From positions 496,001 through 560,000 of the forward strand of contig NZ_BOOW01000006.1 of the NCBI RefSeq assembly GCF_016863435.1: a DNA stretch of 64,000 nt. The letters run 5' to 3'. Source of the DNA: Sinosporangium siamense (GTDB lineage: Bacteria > Actinomycetota > Actinomycetes > Streptosporangiales > Streptosporangiaceae). This document shows, in pieces, positions 50,629 through 59,565 of the stretch; position 1 is the stretch's first letter; each line of letters begins with the position of its first letter. The notes below the pieces were generated by a model, which searched no databases, was not told the DNA's origin, and worked only from the letters and a program-made list of their open reading frames with translations. The translations under genes and the position numbers were made by a program.

Positions 50629-51852
50629 CAGTTCGGGGATGATGTCGGCGGGGGAGGGCATGGCGAGCATCTCGTCGCGAAGGCGGCCGGCTTCGCGGGT
50701 GTGGGAGGGGTCGGTGAGCAGCCGGCGGACGGCGTCGCGTACGGCGGGGCCGGCCGCCTGGCCGGAGGGGATGAAGATCCCGGCGCCGCGGTCGTGCAGC
50801 AGCTGCCCTTTGACGGGGGCGTCCATCATGTCGGCCAGGACAAGCTGGGGGACGCCGTGAAGTGAGCTGGTGGAGAAGGAGCCGCCGCCGCCGTGGTGGA
50901 TGACGGCGGAGCAGGTGGGGACAAGGACGCTGAGGGGGACGAACGGAACGGTCCTGACGTTGTCCGGGACGTGGGTGAGCTGGTCCCGCTGGGCGTCGGG
51001 GATGGTGGCGACGACTTCGATGTCGAGGTCGCCCAGGGAGGTGAGGATGTCCTGGATGGGGACGCTGTAGCCGTCGAGCCGTTCGGTGGCGGAGGTGCCG
51101 AGGGTGAGGCAGACGCGGGGCCGCTTGGGCGGGGTGCGGAGCCAGTCGGGCACGGTGCCGGTGCCGTTGTAGGGGACATAGCGCAGCGGCACGTGATGGT
51201 AGTCGAGGTCGAAGCGCATGGAGGGCGGGGTGTAGTCGAGGGTGAAGTGCCCGGTGGTCATGTCCTCGGTGAACTCGACGCCGAACTGCGCGCCCTGTGA
51301 CCCGATCCACTCGGCCAGGCTGTCCTCGCGCCGCTGCTCGGGCTGTTCGTCCCGCAGCCGCACATAGTGGGCCCGCATCCGGGCGAACACGTCGAGTCCC
51401 CACATGAACCGTGCGTGCGCCGCGCCTGACGCCTTGGCCGCGATCGGCCCGGCGAAGGAGATCGGCTCCCAGATCACCAGATCCGGCCGCCAATACCGGC
51501 AGAAGTCGGTCAGGTCGGCGATCATGGGATTGTTGATCACCCGCCACCACCAGGGCACCAGCGACCGGTACCCCCACGACAGGTACTCCCAGGTGAGCTT
51601 CTCCGGCCTGACGTCGGCCAGCTCGAACGCCGGGAGCCCCGCCCCCTTCTCCTTCACCATGGCCGAGATGCGGCGCAGCCGGTGGTCGGTGCCGACGGGC
51701 ACGGCGGTCAGCCCGGCGTGGGTGATGGTGCCGGTCAGCTCGGGCTGACTGGCGACCCGCACCTCGTGCCCCGCGATGTGCAGGGCCCACGCCAGCGGCG
51801 CCATGCCCAGAAAATGCGATTTATCGGCGTATGAGGTGAACAGGATGCGCAT
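50599..51852 (-). CDS. Glycosyltransferase 1 (activator-dependent type, GT1/GT-B)
   Basis: A 417-residue GT-B glycosyltransferase with the family start MRILFTSYADKSHFLGMAPLAWALHIAGHEVRVASQPEL, the donor-site region VCLTLGTSATER and the C-terminal HHGGGGSFSTSSLHGVPQLVL. The wording matches the DesVII/EryCIII-like activator-dependent family used for deoxysugars. ATG 51852 follows GGGAGACC; the open frame runs upstream into the next gene as a shadow. It is last of three tandem copies (gap 8). Its middle third is almost identical in DNA to glycosyltransferase 2. Confidence 0.88.
   Translation of the reverse strand: MRILFTSYADKSHFLGMAPLAWALHIAGHEVRVASQPELTGTITHAGLTAVPVGTDHRLRRISAMVKEKGAGLPAFELADVRPEKLTWEYLSWGYRSLVPWWWRVINNPMIADLTDFCRYWRPDLVIWEPISFAGPIAAKASGAAHARFMWGLDVFARMRAHYVRLRDEQPEQRREDSLAEWIGSQGAQFGVEFTEDMTTGHFTLDYTPPSMRFDLDYHHVPLRYVPYNGTGTVPDWLRTPPKRPRVCLTLGTSATERLDGYSVPIQDILTSLGDLDIEVVATIPDAQRDQLTHVPDNVRTVPFVPLSVLVPTCSAVIHHGGGGSFSTSSLHGVPQLVLADMMDAPVKGQLLHDRGAGIFIPSGQAAGPAVRDAVRRLLTDPSHTREAGRLRDEMLAMPSPADIIPELEKLAIAHRS
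50941..51253. repeat. Near-identical tract shared with 52227-52539
   Basis: About 313 bases in glycosyltransferase 1 match the same part of glycosyltransferase 2 at an offset of 1286 bases, with about two differences seen by eye. Flanking parts of the genes differ clearly. This looks like gene conversion rather than a recent whole-gene duplication. Confidence 0.85.
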
Positions 51853-51860
51853 GGTCTCCC

Positions 51861-53135
51861 TCAACGATGAGCGGCCTGTGCCGGGGCAGCGCGATATTCG
51901 AAGGCGAGCTTTTCCAGCTCGGGAACGACGTCGGCCGGGGAGGGCATGGCGAACATCTCCTCGCGGAGGCGTCCGGCGTCGCGGCGGTAGGAGGGCTCGG
52001 TGAGCAGCCGGTGGAGGGCCTCCCGCACGGCGGGGCCGGTGGCCTGCTCGGACGGGATGAAGATCCCCGCGCCGCGATCGTGCAGCATCTGGCCCTTGAT
52101 GGGAGCGTCCACCATGTTGGCGAGCACGAGCTGCGGGACACCGTTGATCGAACTGGTGGAGAAGGAGCCGCCGCCACCGTGGTGGATGACCGCCGAGCAG
52201 GTGGGCACCAGAGCACTGAGAGGAACGAACGGAACGGTCCTGACATTGTCCGGGACGTGGGTGAGCTGGTCCCGCTGGGCGTCCGGGATGGTGGCGACGA
52301 CTTCGATGTCGAGGTCGCCCAGGGAGGTGAGGATGTCCTGGATGGGGACGCTGTAGCCGTCGAGCCGTTCGGTGGCGGAGGTGCCGAGGGTGAGGCAGAC
52401 GCGGGGCCGCTTGGGCGGGGTGCGGAGCCAGTCGGGCACGGTGCCGGTGCCGTTGTAGGGGACATAGCGCAGCGGCACGTGATGGTAGTCGAGGTCGAAG
52501 CGCATGGAGGGCGGGGTGTAGTCGAGGGTGAAGTGCCCGGTGCTCATGTCCTCGCTGAACTCCACGCCGTATTGCTCGCCGCGTGCGTTGATCCAGTCGG
52601 CCAGGCTGTCCTGCCGCTGGGCCGGCGGCTGCTCGGCTCCCACCCGCAGGTAGTGACTGCGGATTCTGGCGAACACGTCGAGTCCCCACATGAACCGCGC
52701 GTGCGCCGCGCCTACCGCCTTGGCCGCGATCGGCCCGGCGAACGTGACCGGCTCCCAGATCACCAGATCGGGCCGCCAATACAGGCTGAAGTCGGTCACG
52801 TCCTTGAGGATCGAATCGTTCACGAGGCGGGCCCACCACACCACGAAGCCCCGGTACCTCGGCTTCAGGTGATCCCAGGGAAGGTGCTCGGGCCGGTTCT
52901 CGGCCATGTCGAAGTCATACTCGTCGCCGAGTTGCCGGCAGATGTCCAGGACCCGGGTCAGATGGTGATCTTTACCGACGGGCACAGCGGTCAGCCCGGC
53001 GTGGGTGATGGTGCTGGTCAGCTCCGGGTGGCTGGCGACACGCACCTCGTGGCCCGCGTTGTGCAGGGCCCACGCCAGCGGCACCATCCCAATGAAATGT
53101 GTTTTCTCTGCATAAGAGACGAACAGGACGCGCAT
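51861..53135 (-). CDS. Glycosyltransferase 2 (activator-dependent type)
   Basis: A 424-residue enzyme, start MRVLFVSYAEKTHFIGMVPLAWALHNAGHEVRVASHPEL, donor site VCLTLGTSATERLDGYSVPIQ and HHGGGGSFSTSSINGVPQLVL. From about residue 220 to 330 it equals glycosyltransferase 1, while the N-terminal acceptor half differs, so the two may use the same donor sugar but different acceptors. ATG 53135 is chosen by homology; a longer frame to 53207 exists. It sits 8 bases before glycosyltransferase 1 and 7 bases after glycosyltransferase 3. Confidence 0.88.
   Translation of the reverse strand: MRVLFVSYAEKTHFIGMVPLAWALHNAGHEVRVASHPELTSTITHAGLTAVPVGKDHHLTRVLDICRQLGDEYDFDMAENRPEHLPWDHLKPRYRGFVVWWARLVNDSILKDVTDFSLYWRPDLVIWEPVTFAGPIAAKAVGAAHARFMWGLDVFARIRSHYLRVGAEQPPAQRQDSLADWINARGEQYGVEFSEDMSTGHFTLDYTPPSMRFDLDYHHVPLRYVPYNGTGTVPDWLRTPPKRPRVCLTLGTSATERLDGYSVPIQDILTSLGDLDIEVVATIPDAQRDQLTHVPDNVRTVPFVPLSALVPTCSAVIHHGGGGSFSTSSINGVPQLVLANMVDAPIKGQMLHDRGAGIFIPSEQATGPAVREALHRLLTEPSYRRDAGRLREEMFAMPSPADVVPELEKLAFEYRAAPAQAAHR
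52227..52539. repeat. Near-identical tract shared with 50941-51253
   Basis: Partner of the tract in glycosyltransferase 1; see that entry for extent and interpretation. Confidence 0.85.
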
Positions 53136-53142
53136 GACTCCC

Positions 53143-54462
53143 TCATCGGTGAGTGGTGTGTGCCGGGAGGCCACGAGTGGGGTAAGCCGGAACGCCGCTG
53201 ATGCCACGGTGATCGGCGACCAGCCGCTCCAACGTCGGCACCAGGGCGGCGGGTGAAGGCATGGCGAGCATCTCGCCGCGGATCCTCGCGGCGCCCGCGC
53301 GCAGCGACGGTTCGTTCAGCAGCCGCCGCACGTGATCGGCGATCAGCGTCCCCTTGGCCGCATCGGGGGCGATCGTCAGGCCGGCCCCGTGCTCGGCGAG
53401 CCGCCGCGCGAGGATCAGCTCGTCGAACACGCTCGGCAGGACAAGCTGCGGCACGCCGTACGTCAGTGCGGTGAACACCGTGCCGGGACCGCCGTGGTTG
53501 ATGACCGCCGAGCACGTGGGCAGGAGCACGTTGAGCGGGACGAAGTCAGCGATCGTCGTGTTGGGCGGGACGCCGGTGAGTCGTTCCGCCTGAGATCGGG
53601 GGAGGGTGGCGACGACCTCGACGTCGAGCTCGCCCAGCGAGGTGAGGACGTCCTGGACGGAGACCTTGAAGGCGTCGTGGTGACCGACCGCCGACGTGCC
53701 GAGGGTGAGGCAGACGCGGGGGCGCTCCGGGGGAGCGCGGAGCCAATCCGGCACGACGGACCGTCCGGTGTACGGAGTGAACCGCAGCGGGACGTAGTCG
53801 AGATCGACGTCCAGGCGCAGGGACGGCGGGGTGTAGTCGATCGTCGCCTGGCCTGTGGTCATGTCCTCGGAGAACTCGACCCCCGCGTACTTCTCCCCGC
53901 GCAGGCCGATCCACCGCGCGAGGGCGTCCTCGCGGGCGTCCGGCGGCTGCCGGTCCCGGACCTGCACATAGCGGCCGCGCATGGCGCCGAAGAGATCGGC
54001 GCTCCACACGAACCGCACGTGTGCGGCACCGCAGGCCTTGGCCGCGATCGGCCCCGCGAAGGTGATCGGTTCCCAGATCACGAGGTCGGGCCGCCACTGC
54101 CGGCAGAACTCCGTCAGCTCGCCGATCATGGGATCGTTGATCACCCGCCACCACCAGGGAACCACCTCGTCGCCGAATCCCGCCGTGAGGTAGTCCCAGG
54201 TGAGCTTCTCCGGCCGGTCCTCGGTGAAGTCGAACGGCGGTGGTGCGTCCGGGTCGAGGGTGTCGGCGAACTTCAGCAACATGCCCAGGTTGTGGTTGCC
54301 GCCGACGGGCACCGAGGTCAGGCCGGCTCGTGTGACGTGGCCGGTCATCGCCGGCTGGCTGGCGACCCGCACCTCGTGCCCCGCGTTGTGCAGAGCCCAT
54401 GCGAGCGGGACCATGCCGCTGAAGTGTGTCCATTCCGCATGGGTGGCGAACACGACGCGCAT
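53143..54462 (-). CDS. Glycosyltransferase 3 (activator-dependent type)
   Basis: A 439-residue homologue of the two genes downstream: MRVVFATHAEWTHFSGMVPLAWALHNAGHEVRVASQPAM, VCLTLGTSAVGHHDAFKVSVQ, and INHGGPGTVFTALTYGVPQLVLP. It is more diverged and lacks the converted tract, so it probably uses another donor. It follows the aminotransferase gene by 15 bases in the same leftward operon. Confidence 0.88.
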   Translation of the reverse strand: MRVVFATHAEWTHFSGMVPLAWALHNAGHEVRVASQPAMTGHVTRAGLTSVPVGGNHNLGMLLKFADTLDPDAPPPFDFTEDRPEKLTWDYLTAGFGDEVVPWWWRVINDPMIGELTEFCRQWRPDLVIWEPITFAGPIAAKACGAAHVRFVWSADLFGAMRGRYVQVRDRQPPDAREDALARWIGLRGEKYAGVEFSEDMTTGQATIDYTPPSLRLDVDLDYVPLRFTPYTGRSVVPDWLRAPPERPRVCLTLGTSAVGHHDAFKVSVQDVLTSLGELDVEVVATLPRSQAERLTGVPPNTTIADFVPLNVLLPTCSAVINHGGPGTVFTALTYGVPQLVLPSVFDELILARRLAEHGAGLTIAPDAAKGTLIADHVRRLLNEPSLRAGAARIRGEMLAMPSPAALVPTLERLVADHRGISGVPAYPTRGLPAHTTHR

Positions 54463-54477
54463 CGGTCTACACGCCCG

Positions 54478-55587
54478 TCACAGGTTCGCCAGCACGTCGC
54501 GGAGCGCGCCGATCACCTTGTCCTGATCGCTGATCGTCAGCGACGGATACATCGGGAGGGAGAAGATCTCCTTCGCCGCGGCCTCGGTGACCGGGAACGC
54601 ACCTTCCGCGTAGCCCAGGTGGGCGAAGCCGCTCATGGTGTGCACAGGCCACGGGTAGCTGATGTTGAGGGCGATGCCATACGACTTGAGCGACTCGATG
54701 ATCTTGTCTCGCGCCGGGTGCCGGACGACGTAGACGTAGTAGACGTGGTCGTTGCCGGGCGCCGTCGCGGGGAGCACGATGTCGGTGTCGGCGAGCGCCT
54801 CGGCATAACGCGCCGCCACGGCCCGGCGCCCGGCGATGTAGTCGTCGAGCCTGGTGAGCTTGCGCCGGAGCACCTCCGCGTGCACCTCGTCGAGGCGGCT
54901 GTTGTGGCCGGGCGTCCGGACCACGTAGTAGCGCTCCTCCATCCCGTAGTAGCGCAGCCGCCGCAGATTGGCGTCCACCTTGGGGTCGGAGGTGATCGCC
55001 GCCCCGCCGTCGCCGTAAGCGCCGAGAACCTTGGTCGGATAGAAGGAGAACGCCGCGGCGTGGCCCATCGAGCCGGCGATCCGGCCGTGGTGCCTCGCCC
55101 CGTGCGCTTGCGCGCAGTCCTCCAGGACCGCCAGGTCGTGCCGGGCCGCCAAGGCGAGCAGCGGCTCCATGTCGACGCACTGGCCGTACAGATGCACGGG
55201 TAGCAGGCAGCGTGTGCGCTCGGTGATGGCCGCCTCGACCTGGGCGACGTCCATCAGATAGGTGTCCGGGTGGACGTCGACGAAGACCGGGACCGCGCCG
55301 ACCGCGTCGATCGCCACGACGGTGGGCGCCGCCGTGTTGGACACGGTGATCACTTCGTCGCCGCGCTCGACGCCGAGCGCCTGAAGCCCGAGCACGAGCG
55401 CGTTGGTCCCGTTGTCGACGCTCGCGCAATGCGCGACGCCGTGATAATCGGCGAAGGCTTGTTCGAAGCCTCGCACACTCTGCCCGAGAACGAGCTGACC
55501 CGAGCGGAAGACCGAATCCACGGCATCGAGGATGTCGTCTCGCTCGTTCTCATATTCCTGCCGGTAATCCCAGACATGAAGAGTCAT
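54478..55587 (-). CDS. DegT/DnrJ aminotransferase, 2-deoxy-3-amino sugar type (EvaB/KijD2-like)
   Basis: A 369-residue PLP enzyme: [97 protein letters not shown] and the lysine motif [17 protein letters not shown]. This wording matches EvaB/DnmJ/KijD2-type enzymes that aminate C3 of the 2,3-dehydratase product, unlike the QdtB-like enzyme at 45033. With the C-methyltransferase it would make a 3-amino-3-C-methyl-2,3,6-trideoxy sugar. It lies between the acyl-AMP ligase (46-base gap) and the glycosyltransferases. Confidence 0.82.
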   Translation of the reverse strand: MTLHVWDYRQEYENERDDILDAVDSVFRSGQLVLGQSVRGFEQAFADYHGVAHCASVDNGTNALVLGLQALGVERGDEVITVSNTAAPTVVAIDAVGAVPVFVDVHPDTYLMDVAQVEAAITERTRCLLPVHLYGQCVDMEPLLALAARHDLAVLEDCAQAHGARHHGRIAGSMGHAAAFSFYPTKVLGAYGDGGAAITSDPKVDANLRRLRYYGMEERYYVVRTPGHNSRLDEVHAEVLRRKLTRLDDYIAGRRAVAARYAEALADTDIVLPATAPGNDHVYYVYVVRHPARDKIIESLKSYGIALNISYPWPVHTMSGFAHLGYAEGAFPVTEAAAKEIFSLPMYPSLTISDQDKVIGALRDVLANL

Positions 55588-55633
55588 GGTCGTGCGTCAC
55601 CTCCGCAAATCCGTAAGCGGGTGAGCCGTATGG

Positions 55634-57472
55634 TCAGCGACCGCCCTGGCCGAACTCGCCGCGGAGGTACATCTCGCGGCAGGCGCCGCGCCGGACCTTC
55701 CCGCTCGTCGTCCGCGGCAGCGCGCCACGGCGCACCATAATGACGTCATGCGCGATCAGGCCGTGATGGCGTGAGATCTCACTGCGCAGAGACTGAACGA
55801 TTTCTCGCCGCTCGTCCTCGCCTGCGTCGAGGGTCTCCCTCGTGCTCTCGATGAGGACGATCAGGTGTTCCGCACCTCCGGTTCCCGCATCCGCGTCGCC
55901 ACCGCCGGCCTTGACGGCGAACGCGGCTGCCGAGTCGACGGGGCTCGCCGCGAGAACCGTCGACTCGATGTCCTCCGGATAGTGGTTCCGGCCGCGGATG
56001 ATGATCAGGTCTTTGACCCGTCCCGCCACGTGAAGCCGGCCGTCGAGCAGGAAGCCCAGGTCGCCGGTCCGCAACCACGAGCCCTCACTCTCGGTGCCGT
56101 CCGGGTTCAGAAGACGCCCGGCGAACACCTCGGCCGATCGCTCCGGCCGCCCCCAGTAACCGTCGGCGACATTCGGCCCGCTCACCCAGATCTCCCCGAC
56201 CTCGCCCTCCCGCTTGGCACGGTTGTCACCGGGATCGACGATCCGTACGGTGACCCCGGCGTGCGGCGGGCCGCAGTCGACGAGGCGAACAGCCCCGGGG
56301 GCGCCCGCCGCGCACAGGACGGCCCGCCCCTCGCCCAGCGCGACACGATCGATGTGGCGATCGGTCACTCCCTCACCCACCGGGGTGCCGGTGACCGGAA
56401 GGGTGGCCTCGGCAAGGCCATAGCAGGGCGTCGGGACCGCCGGCGCCATCCCGCACGAGGCGAACGCGGCGGCGAACGCCTCGGTCACCTCGGCGTACAC
56501 CGGCTCGGCGGCGACGCTGATCGTGCGCAGGCAGCTAAGGTCCAGGGTGCGTTTCTGTTCCTCGGTGACGCGGCGCACGCAGTGCAGCAGTGTGGAGGGA
56601 GGGGTTACGCTCCAGTCGGCCCGGTGGTCGCTGATCGCGCGCAGCCAGCGAGACGGGTCCTGAATGAAGGCCATCGGACTGAGGTGGACCGCGTGGGCGC
56701 CGGCGCTGAGCGGCGCCACGATCCCGCAGATCAACCCGAAGTCATGGAAGAACGGGAGCCAGGACACCACGGTGGCCGCGGGAAAGTGAGCGTAGAGCTG
56801 CTCCACTGCGACCGCCATGTTCTCCCGGGTGACTCGGACACCCGCGGGTGTCCGAGTGGAGCCGGAGGTGTATTGCAGGCAGGCGGGCGATCCCGGCGGG
56901 AGATCACGTCTCCGCCAGGCCGCGCCTGAGCCTGCCGCGACCACGTCCACGTCGATCACATGAGAGGGCTTGCGGTCCATCCGATCGAGCACCCCCGCCA
57001 CCGCCGTGTGCGCGGTGGTCGTGGTGAGAACGCAGGTGGGAAGGCAGTCGCCCATGGCCGACGACAGCCGGTCGTTCGCACGCATGCTCTCGGGGGCGTA
57101 GAGGGGAACCGCCACGACTCCCGCGTAGTCGCAGGCGAGGAACGCCACGACATAGTCGAGCCCCTGACGGCAGAGCACCGCCACCCGGGCACCGGGGGCG
57201 CACCGAAACTGGAGTTCCGCCGCTACGGCGCGGGCCCGCCGGTCGAGTTGGGCGTAGGTCAGCGTGGTCGCCGTGCCGCCCTCGCGAGTGCCGCTCCCAC
57301 GCCTGATCCCGTAGTCCAGGAACGTGACAGCGGGGGAGTTCCCGGACACCTCTGCGAAGTATCGGACCGCGTCCCCGAGATGGCGCGGCGGGCGGTGGTC
57401 GGACGATGCGCCGGATACCGGTCCCTGGATGGTGGTGTCGCTGTCCTGCGAAACGCCGATATCCGTGCTCAT
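55634..57472 (-). CDS. Fatty acyl-AMP ligase (FAAL)
   Basis: A 612-residue adenylating enzyme. Seen are YTSGSTRTPAGV (A3), SWLPFFHDFGLICGIVAPL (FAAL-type in place of the CoA-ligase pattern), TPCYGLAEATLPV (A5), WLRTGDLGFLLDGRLHVAGRVKDLIIIRGRNHYPEDIE (A7-A8) and LPRTTSGKVRRG (A10, catalytic Lys). The family activates a free fatty acid as acyl-AMP and loads it on a carrier protein, here almost certainly the ACP at 58336. It starts 24 bases after the LmbU-like stop and begins a run FAAL-aminotransferase-three glycosyltransferases. No PKS or FAS gene is near. Confidence 0.88.
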   Translation of the reverse strand: MSTDIGVSQDSDTTIQGPVSGASSDHRPPRHLGDAVRYFAEVSGNSPAVTFLDYGIRRGSGTREGGTATTLTYAQLDRRARAVAAELQFRCAPGARVAVLCRQGLDYVVAFLACDYAGVVAVPLYAPESMRANDRLSSAMGDCLPTCVLTTTTAHTAVAGVLDRMDRKPSHVIDVDVVAAGSGAAWRRRDLPPGSPACLQYTSGSTRTPAGVRVTRENMAVAVEQLYAHFPAATVVSWLPFFHDFGLICGIVAPLSAGAHAVHLSPMAFIQDPSRWLRAISDHRADWSVTPPSTLLHCVRRVTEEQKRTLDLSCLRTISVAAEPVYAEVTEAFAAAFASCGMAPAVPTPCYGLAEATLPVTGTPVGEGVTDRHIDRVALGEGRAVLCAAGAPGAVRLVDCGPPHAGVTVRIVDPGDNRAKREGEVGEIWVSGPNVADGYWGRPERSAEVFAGRLLNPDGTESEGSWLRTGDLGFLLDGRLHVAGRVKDLIIIRGRNHYPEDIESTVLAASPVDSAAAFAVKAGGGDADAGTGGAEHLIVLIESTRETLDAGEDERREIVQSLRSEISRHHGLIAHDVIMVRRGALPRTTSGKVRRGACREMYLRGEFGQGGR

Positions 57473-57496
57473 CTCTTCTCTCCTGCCCTCCTGTGC

Positions 57497-58207
57497 TTAG
57501 TGCTTACTGTCGGCCTGGGCGATCTCCCTCACAGGTCCGGGAGCTGAGCCGCCGTTCAGCTGTGGGTAGCCGTCCTTCACATCCAGCGTCGACCTGGCGG
57601 CGTTGTCCAGGATGGAGATGATCCAGGTCAGCAGATCCTGCTCGTGGGTCTTGGCCGCCTCTTGCCAGAGTTCCTTCTGCGGAGCTATGACACTCATCTG
57701 GATGTGAGTGACCTCCACGGCGCTCTGGCCGACGGTGCGGCCGGCCTTGATGCGCCGCCTCAGTTCGTTCCGAGACCACTTGAACCTCTCGGCCTTGTTG
57801 AGCCAGCTCTCCTGCTCCGCCTCCGGCAGGCTCGCGACCTCGGCGTGGTGCTGGAAGCTGAGCTTGTCCCGCCGCCGCGGCACGCTGAACTGCCTGGCCA
57901 CCCAGGCGTAGTTGCGCAGCGTCTGGTAGTCGAGCGACGTCTCGGCCACCGCACGCTTGTATCTGTCGGGGTATTGCGCCTGCCCGTAGATGAGCCAGTC
58001 GCCGAGCCACCACGCGGAAGAGTCCGAAATGATGAATATCTGCCGCCCCAAACGACTCCACTCGGCGATCGGCATGCCGACGGGCAGAGCGAGCGCGGTC
58101 CGTCTGGTCAAGCCGGGGCCGTTTAATGAGAGGCGATTGTTGTGGATGGGCTCGATCGGGTTGCGGTCCGTAGCCGCTAGGTGCTGGTGACCGTTCCCCT
58201 TGGGCAT
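57497..58207 (-). CDS. LmbU/NovE-family cluster regulator
   Basis: A 236-residue protein with the LmbU-family core: SSAWWLGDWLIYGQAQYPDRYKRAV, SLDYQTLRNYAWVARQFSVPRRRDKLSFQHHAEVASLP and WSRNELRRRIKAG. These proteins (LmbU, NovE, HrmB) are DNA-binding activators of antibiotic clusters. Codon 28 is TTA, so translation probably depends on the bldA tRNA. The palindromes at 37967, 46674, 59292 and 63559 are its likely targets. It is transcribed with FAAL and the sugar and glycosyltransferase genes, 128 bases after the ACP gene. Confidence 0.85.
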   Translation of the reverse strand: MPKGNGHQHLAATDRNPIEPIHNNRLSLNGPGLTRRTALALPVGMPIAEWSRLGRQIFIISDSSAWWLGDWLIYGQAQYPDRYKRAVAETSLDYQTLRNYAWVARQFSVPRRRDKLSFQHHAEVASLPEAEQESWLNKAERFKWSRNELRRRIKAGRTVGQSAVEVTHIQMSVIAPQKELWQEAAKTHEQDLLTWIISILDNAARSTLDVKDGYPQLNGGSAPGPVREIAQADSKH

Positions 58208-58335
58208 GGTCTCACATCCTTCGCTCGATCAACCGTCATCAAGGAGTGATTCTGCCCTAGCGGTTAGCGACCGTTTCTAGACAGGTTCTAGACGGCTGCG
58301 GCGTAAAACTTGGTGCCATTCGAGGTAGTCCGAGG

Positions 58336-58635
58336 TTATGAGCCGGCCTCTTGTTTAGGAAGCCGTTCAACGATGAAATCGGCTAGTTCGGCGAATGTCT
58401 TGCCGGAAAACGCGGCCATCTCATCAAGTAGTGGTATGCCGTACTTGTCTTCCAGGGCCAGGACCAGCAGCACGTAAGAGAAGGAGTCGAGCCCCCCGAG
58501 ATCGGTGAGCTCTGGGATATCGCCCAGGTCCAGCATCTCGTTCGCCGCCATCTCCTCGTTGCTGAAGAGAAGGATCTTGAGCGCCTCCCGCTCAACGCTG
58601 TCCTGGACTTCCTTCTTGACGTTCGCCACGACCAT
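58336..58635 (-). CDS. Acyl carrier protein
   Basis: A 99-residue protein, acidic and helical, with the phosphopantetheine site GGLDSFSYV (Ser51) and the second-helix pattern LLVLALEDKYGIPL typical of ACPs. It stands alone rather than in a PKS, five bases after the GNAT gene. It would carry the fatty acyl group loaded by FAAL and present it to one or both GNAT acyltransferases. Confidence 0.85.
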   Translation of the reverse strand: MVVANVKKEVQDSVEREALKILLFSNEEMAANEMLDLGDIPELTDLGGLDSFSYVLLVLALEDKYGIPLLDEMAAFSGKTFAELADFIVERLPKQEAGS

Positions 58636-58640
58636 CTCGA

Positions 58641-59231
58641 TCAGTGTCCTTCCATGCGGGGCCGGTCTGTCTGGTCCTCGGCCGAGCCGAGCGGGGTCTG
58701 CACAAGCCGTGCCAGGGTTCGCGGGCCCTCAGGCACCCACTGCTCCCGGTAGACGGCGGAGATATAGAGGTCACGAAGCTGCCCGCGGTCATACAGATGC
58801 TCTGAGAGCGTCGCCTCGTGGGCCGGCTTGAGAAAGGCACTACGGGCCTCGAAGCCGGTGTCCGCCGTCCAGAAGTAGACCTTCCTGATATTCCACATGG
58901 CAAAGGCGTAGTTGACGACGAGCATGGTCGCCTCCTCCGCCGTGCCGTCCGACGCCGCGCTCTCGTCGGTTACCACGCTCGCCTGAACGTGTCCGCCCGC
59001 CTGGTCGAGGTGGTGTAATGAGGCGAAGCCAACCGTCCTGCCGTTCTCGCGGCGTTCGACCATGAATTTGGCGGAGATGTCGCTCAGGTGCATCATCGCG
59101 AACAACTCCGCCGAGGAGAGATTCTCCAGACCGGCTTTCTGGAGGAGTTCGTAGACGGTGACCCCGTCTGGCGGATCGGCCGGCCGGAGCAGCGTCCTGC
59201 CGGTTTTGACATGCGGAAAGAGCACTGTCAT
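58641..59231 (-). CDS. Second GNAT-family N-acyltransferase
   Basis: A 196-residue GNAT relative of the gene at 37005 (FPHVKTGRTLLRPADPPDGVTVYELLQKAGL, ENGRTVGFASLHHLDQAG, LVVNYAFAMWNIRKVYFWTADTGFEARSAF). It lies directly before the ACP in the same operon and next to the palindrome at 59292, so acyl-ACP is its probable donor. One of the two GNATs should acylate the peptide N-terminus, the other perhaps an amino sugar; the sequence does not show which. Confidence 0.8.
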   Translation of the reverse strand: MTVLFPHVKTGRTLLRPADPPDGVTVYELLQKAGLENLSSAELFAMMHLSDISAKFMVERRENGRTVGFASLHHLDQAGGHVQASVVTDESAASDGTAEEATMLVVNYAFAMWNIRKVYFWTADTGFEARSAFLKPAHEATLSEHLYDRGQLRDLYISAVYREQWVPEGPRTLARLVQTPLGSAEDQTDRPRMEGH

Positions 59232-59291
59232 CCACCTTCATATTCGCTCGAGTGGATCTGGCTAATCTCGGTGCCGAGGGAAACTCGAACC

Positions 59292-59307
59292 GTCTCGCCA
59301 GCGGGAC
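59292..59307. promoter_or_regulatory. Cluster palindrome, copy 3 (GTCTCGCCAGCGGGAC)
   Basis: It lies between the divergent GNAT/ACP operon and the nitrososynthase-like/glycosyltransferase 4 operon, 61 bases from the GNAT start. The sequence around it is nearly identical to copy 2. Confidence 0.8.
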
Positions 59308-59565
59308 AGACGCTAGTTCTGACGTGCTCGGACAGTCAAGCCATTCCCGATGCGCGCCCCGTGTGCGAAACGATTCCATAAAATCTGCCGATCGGGCGTG
59401 GCCCGGCACCCCGGATCGCTATTGACCGGGGCAGGATTATTTAGGAATCCCGGGCCGCTCGGATTATGTCCGATCTCTTGTCATGCGGCCGCCGAATGGA
59501 CATCGTATTCGGTGGCGCAGATCTACAGGCCGGTTCGCACCGGAGGGAAGTGGGATGAGAACAGA

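Noticed and set aside
51853-52839. Long upstream extension of glycosyltransferase 1, looking like a fusion with a second glycosyltransferase
   Set aside because: The extension is Arg/Pro/His-rich out-of-frame reading of glycosyltransferase 2; the true start with its ribosome site is ATG 51852.
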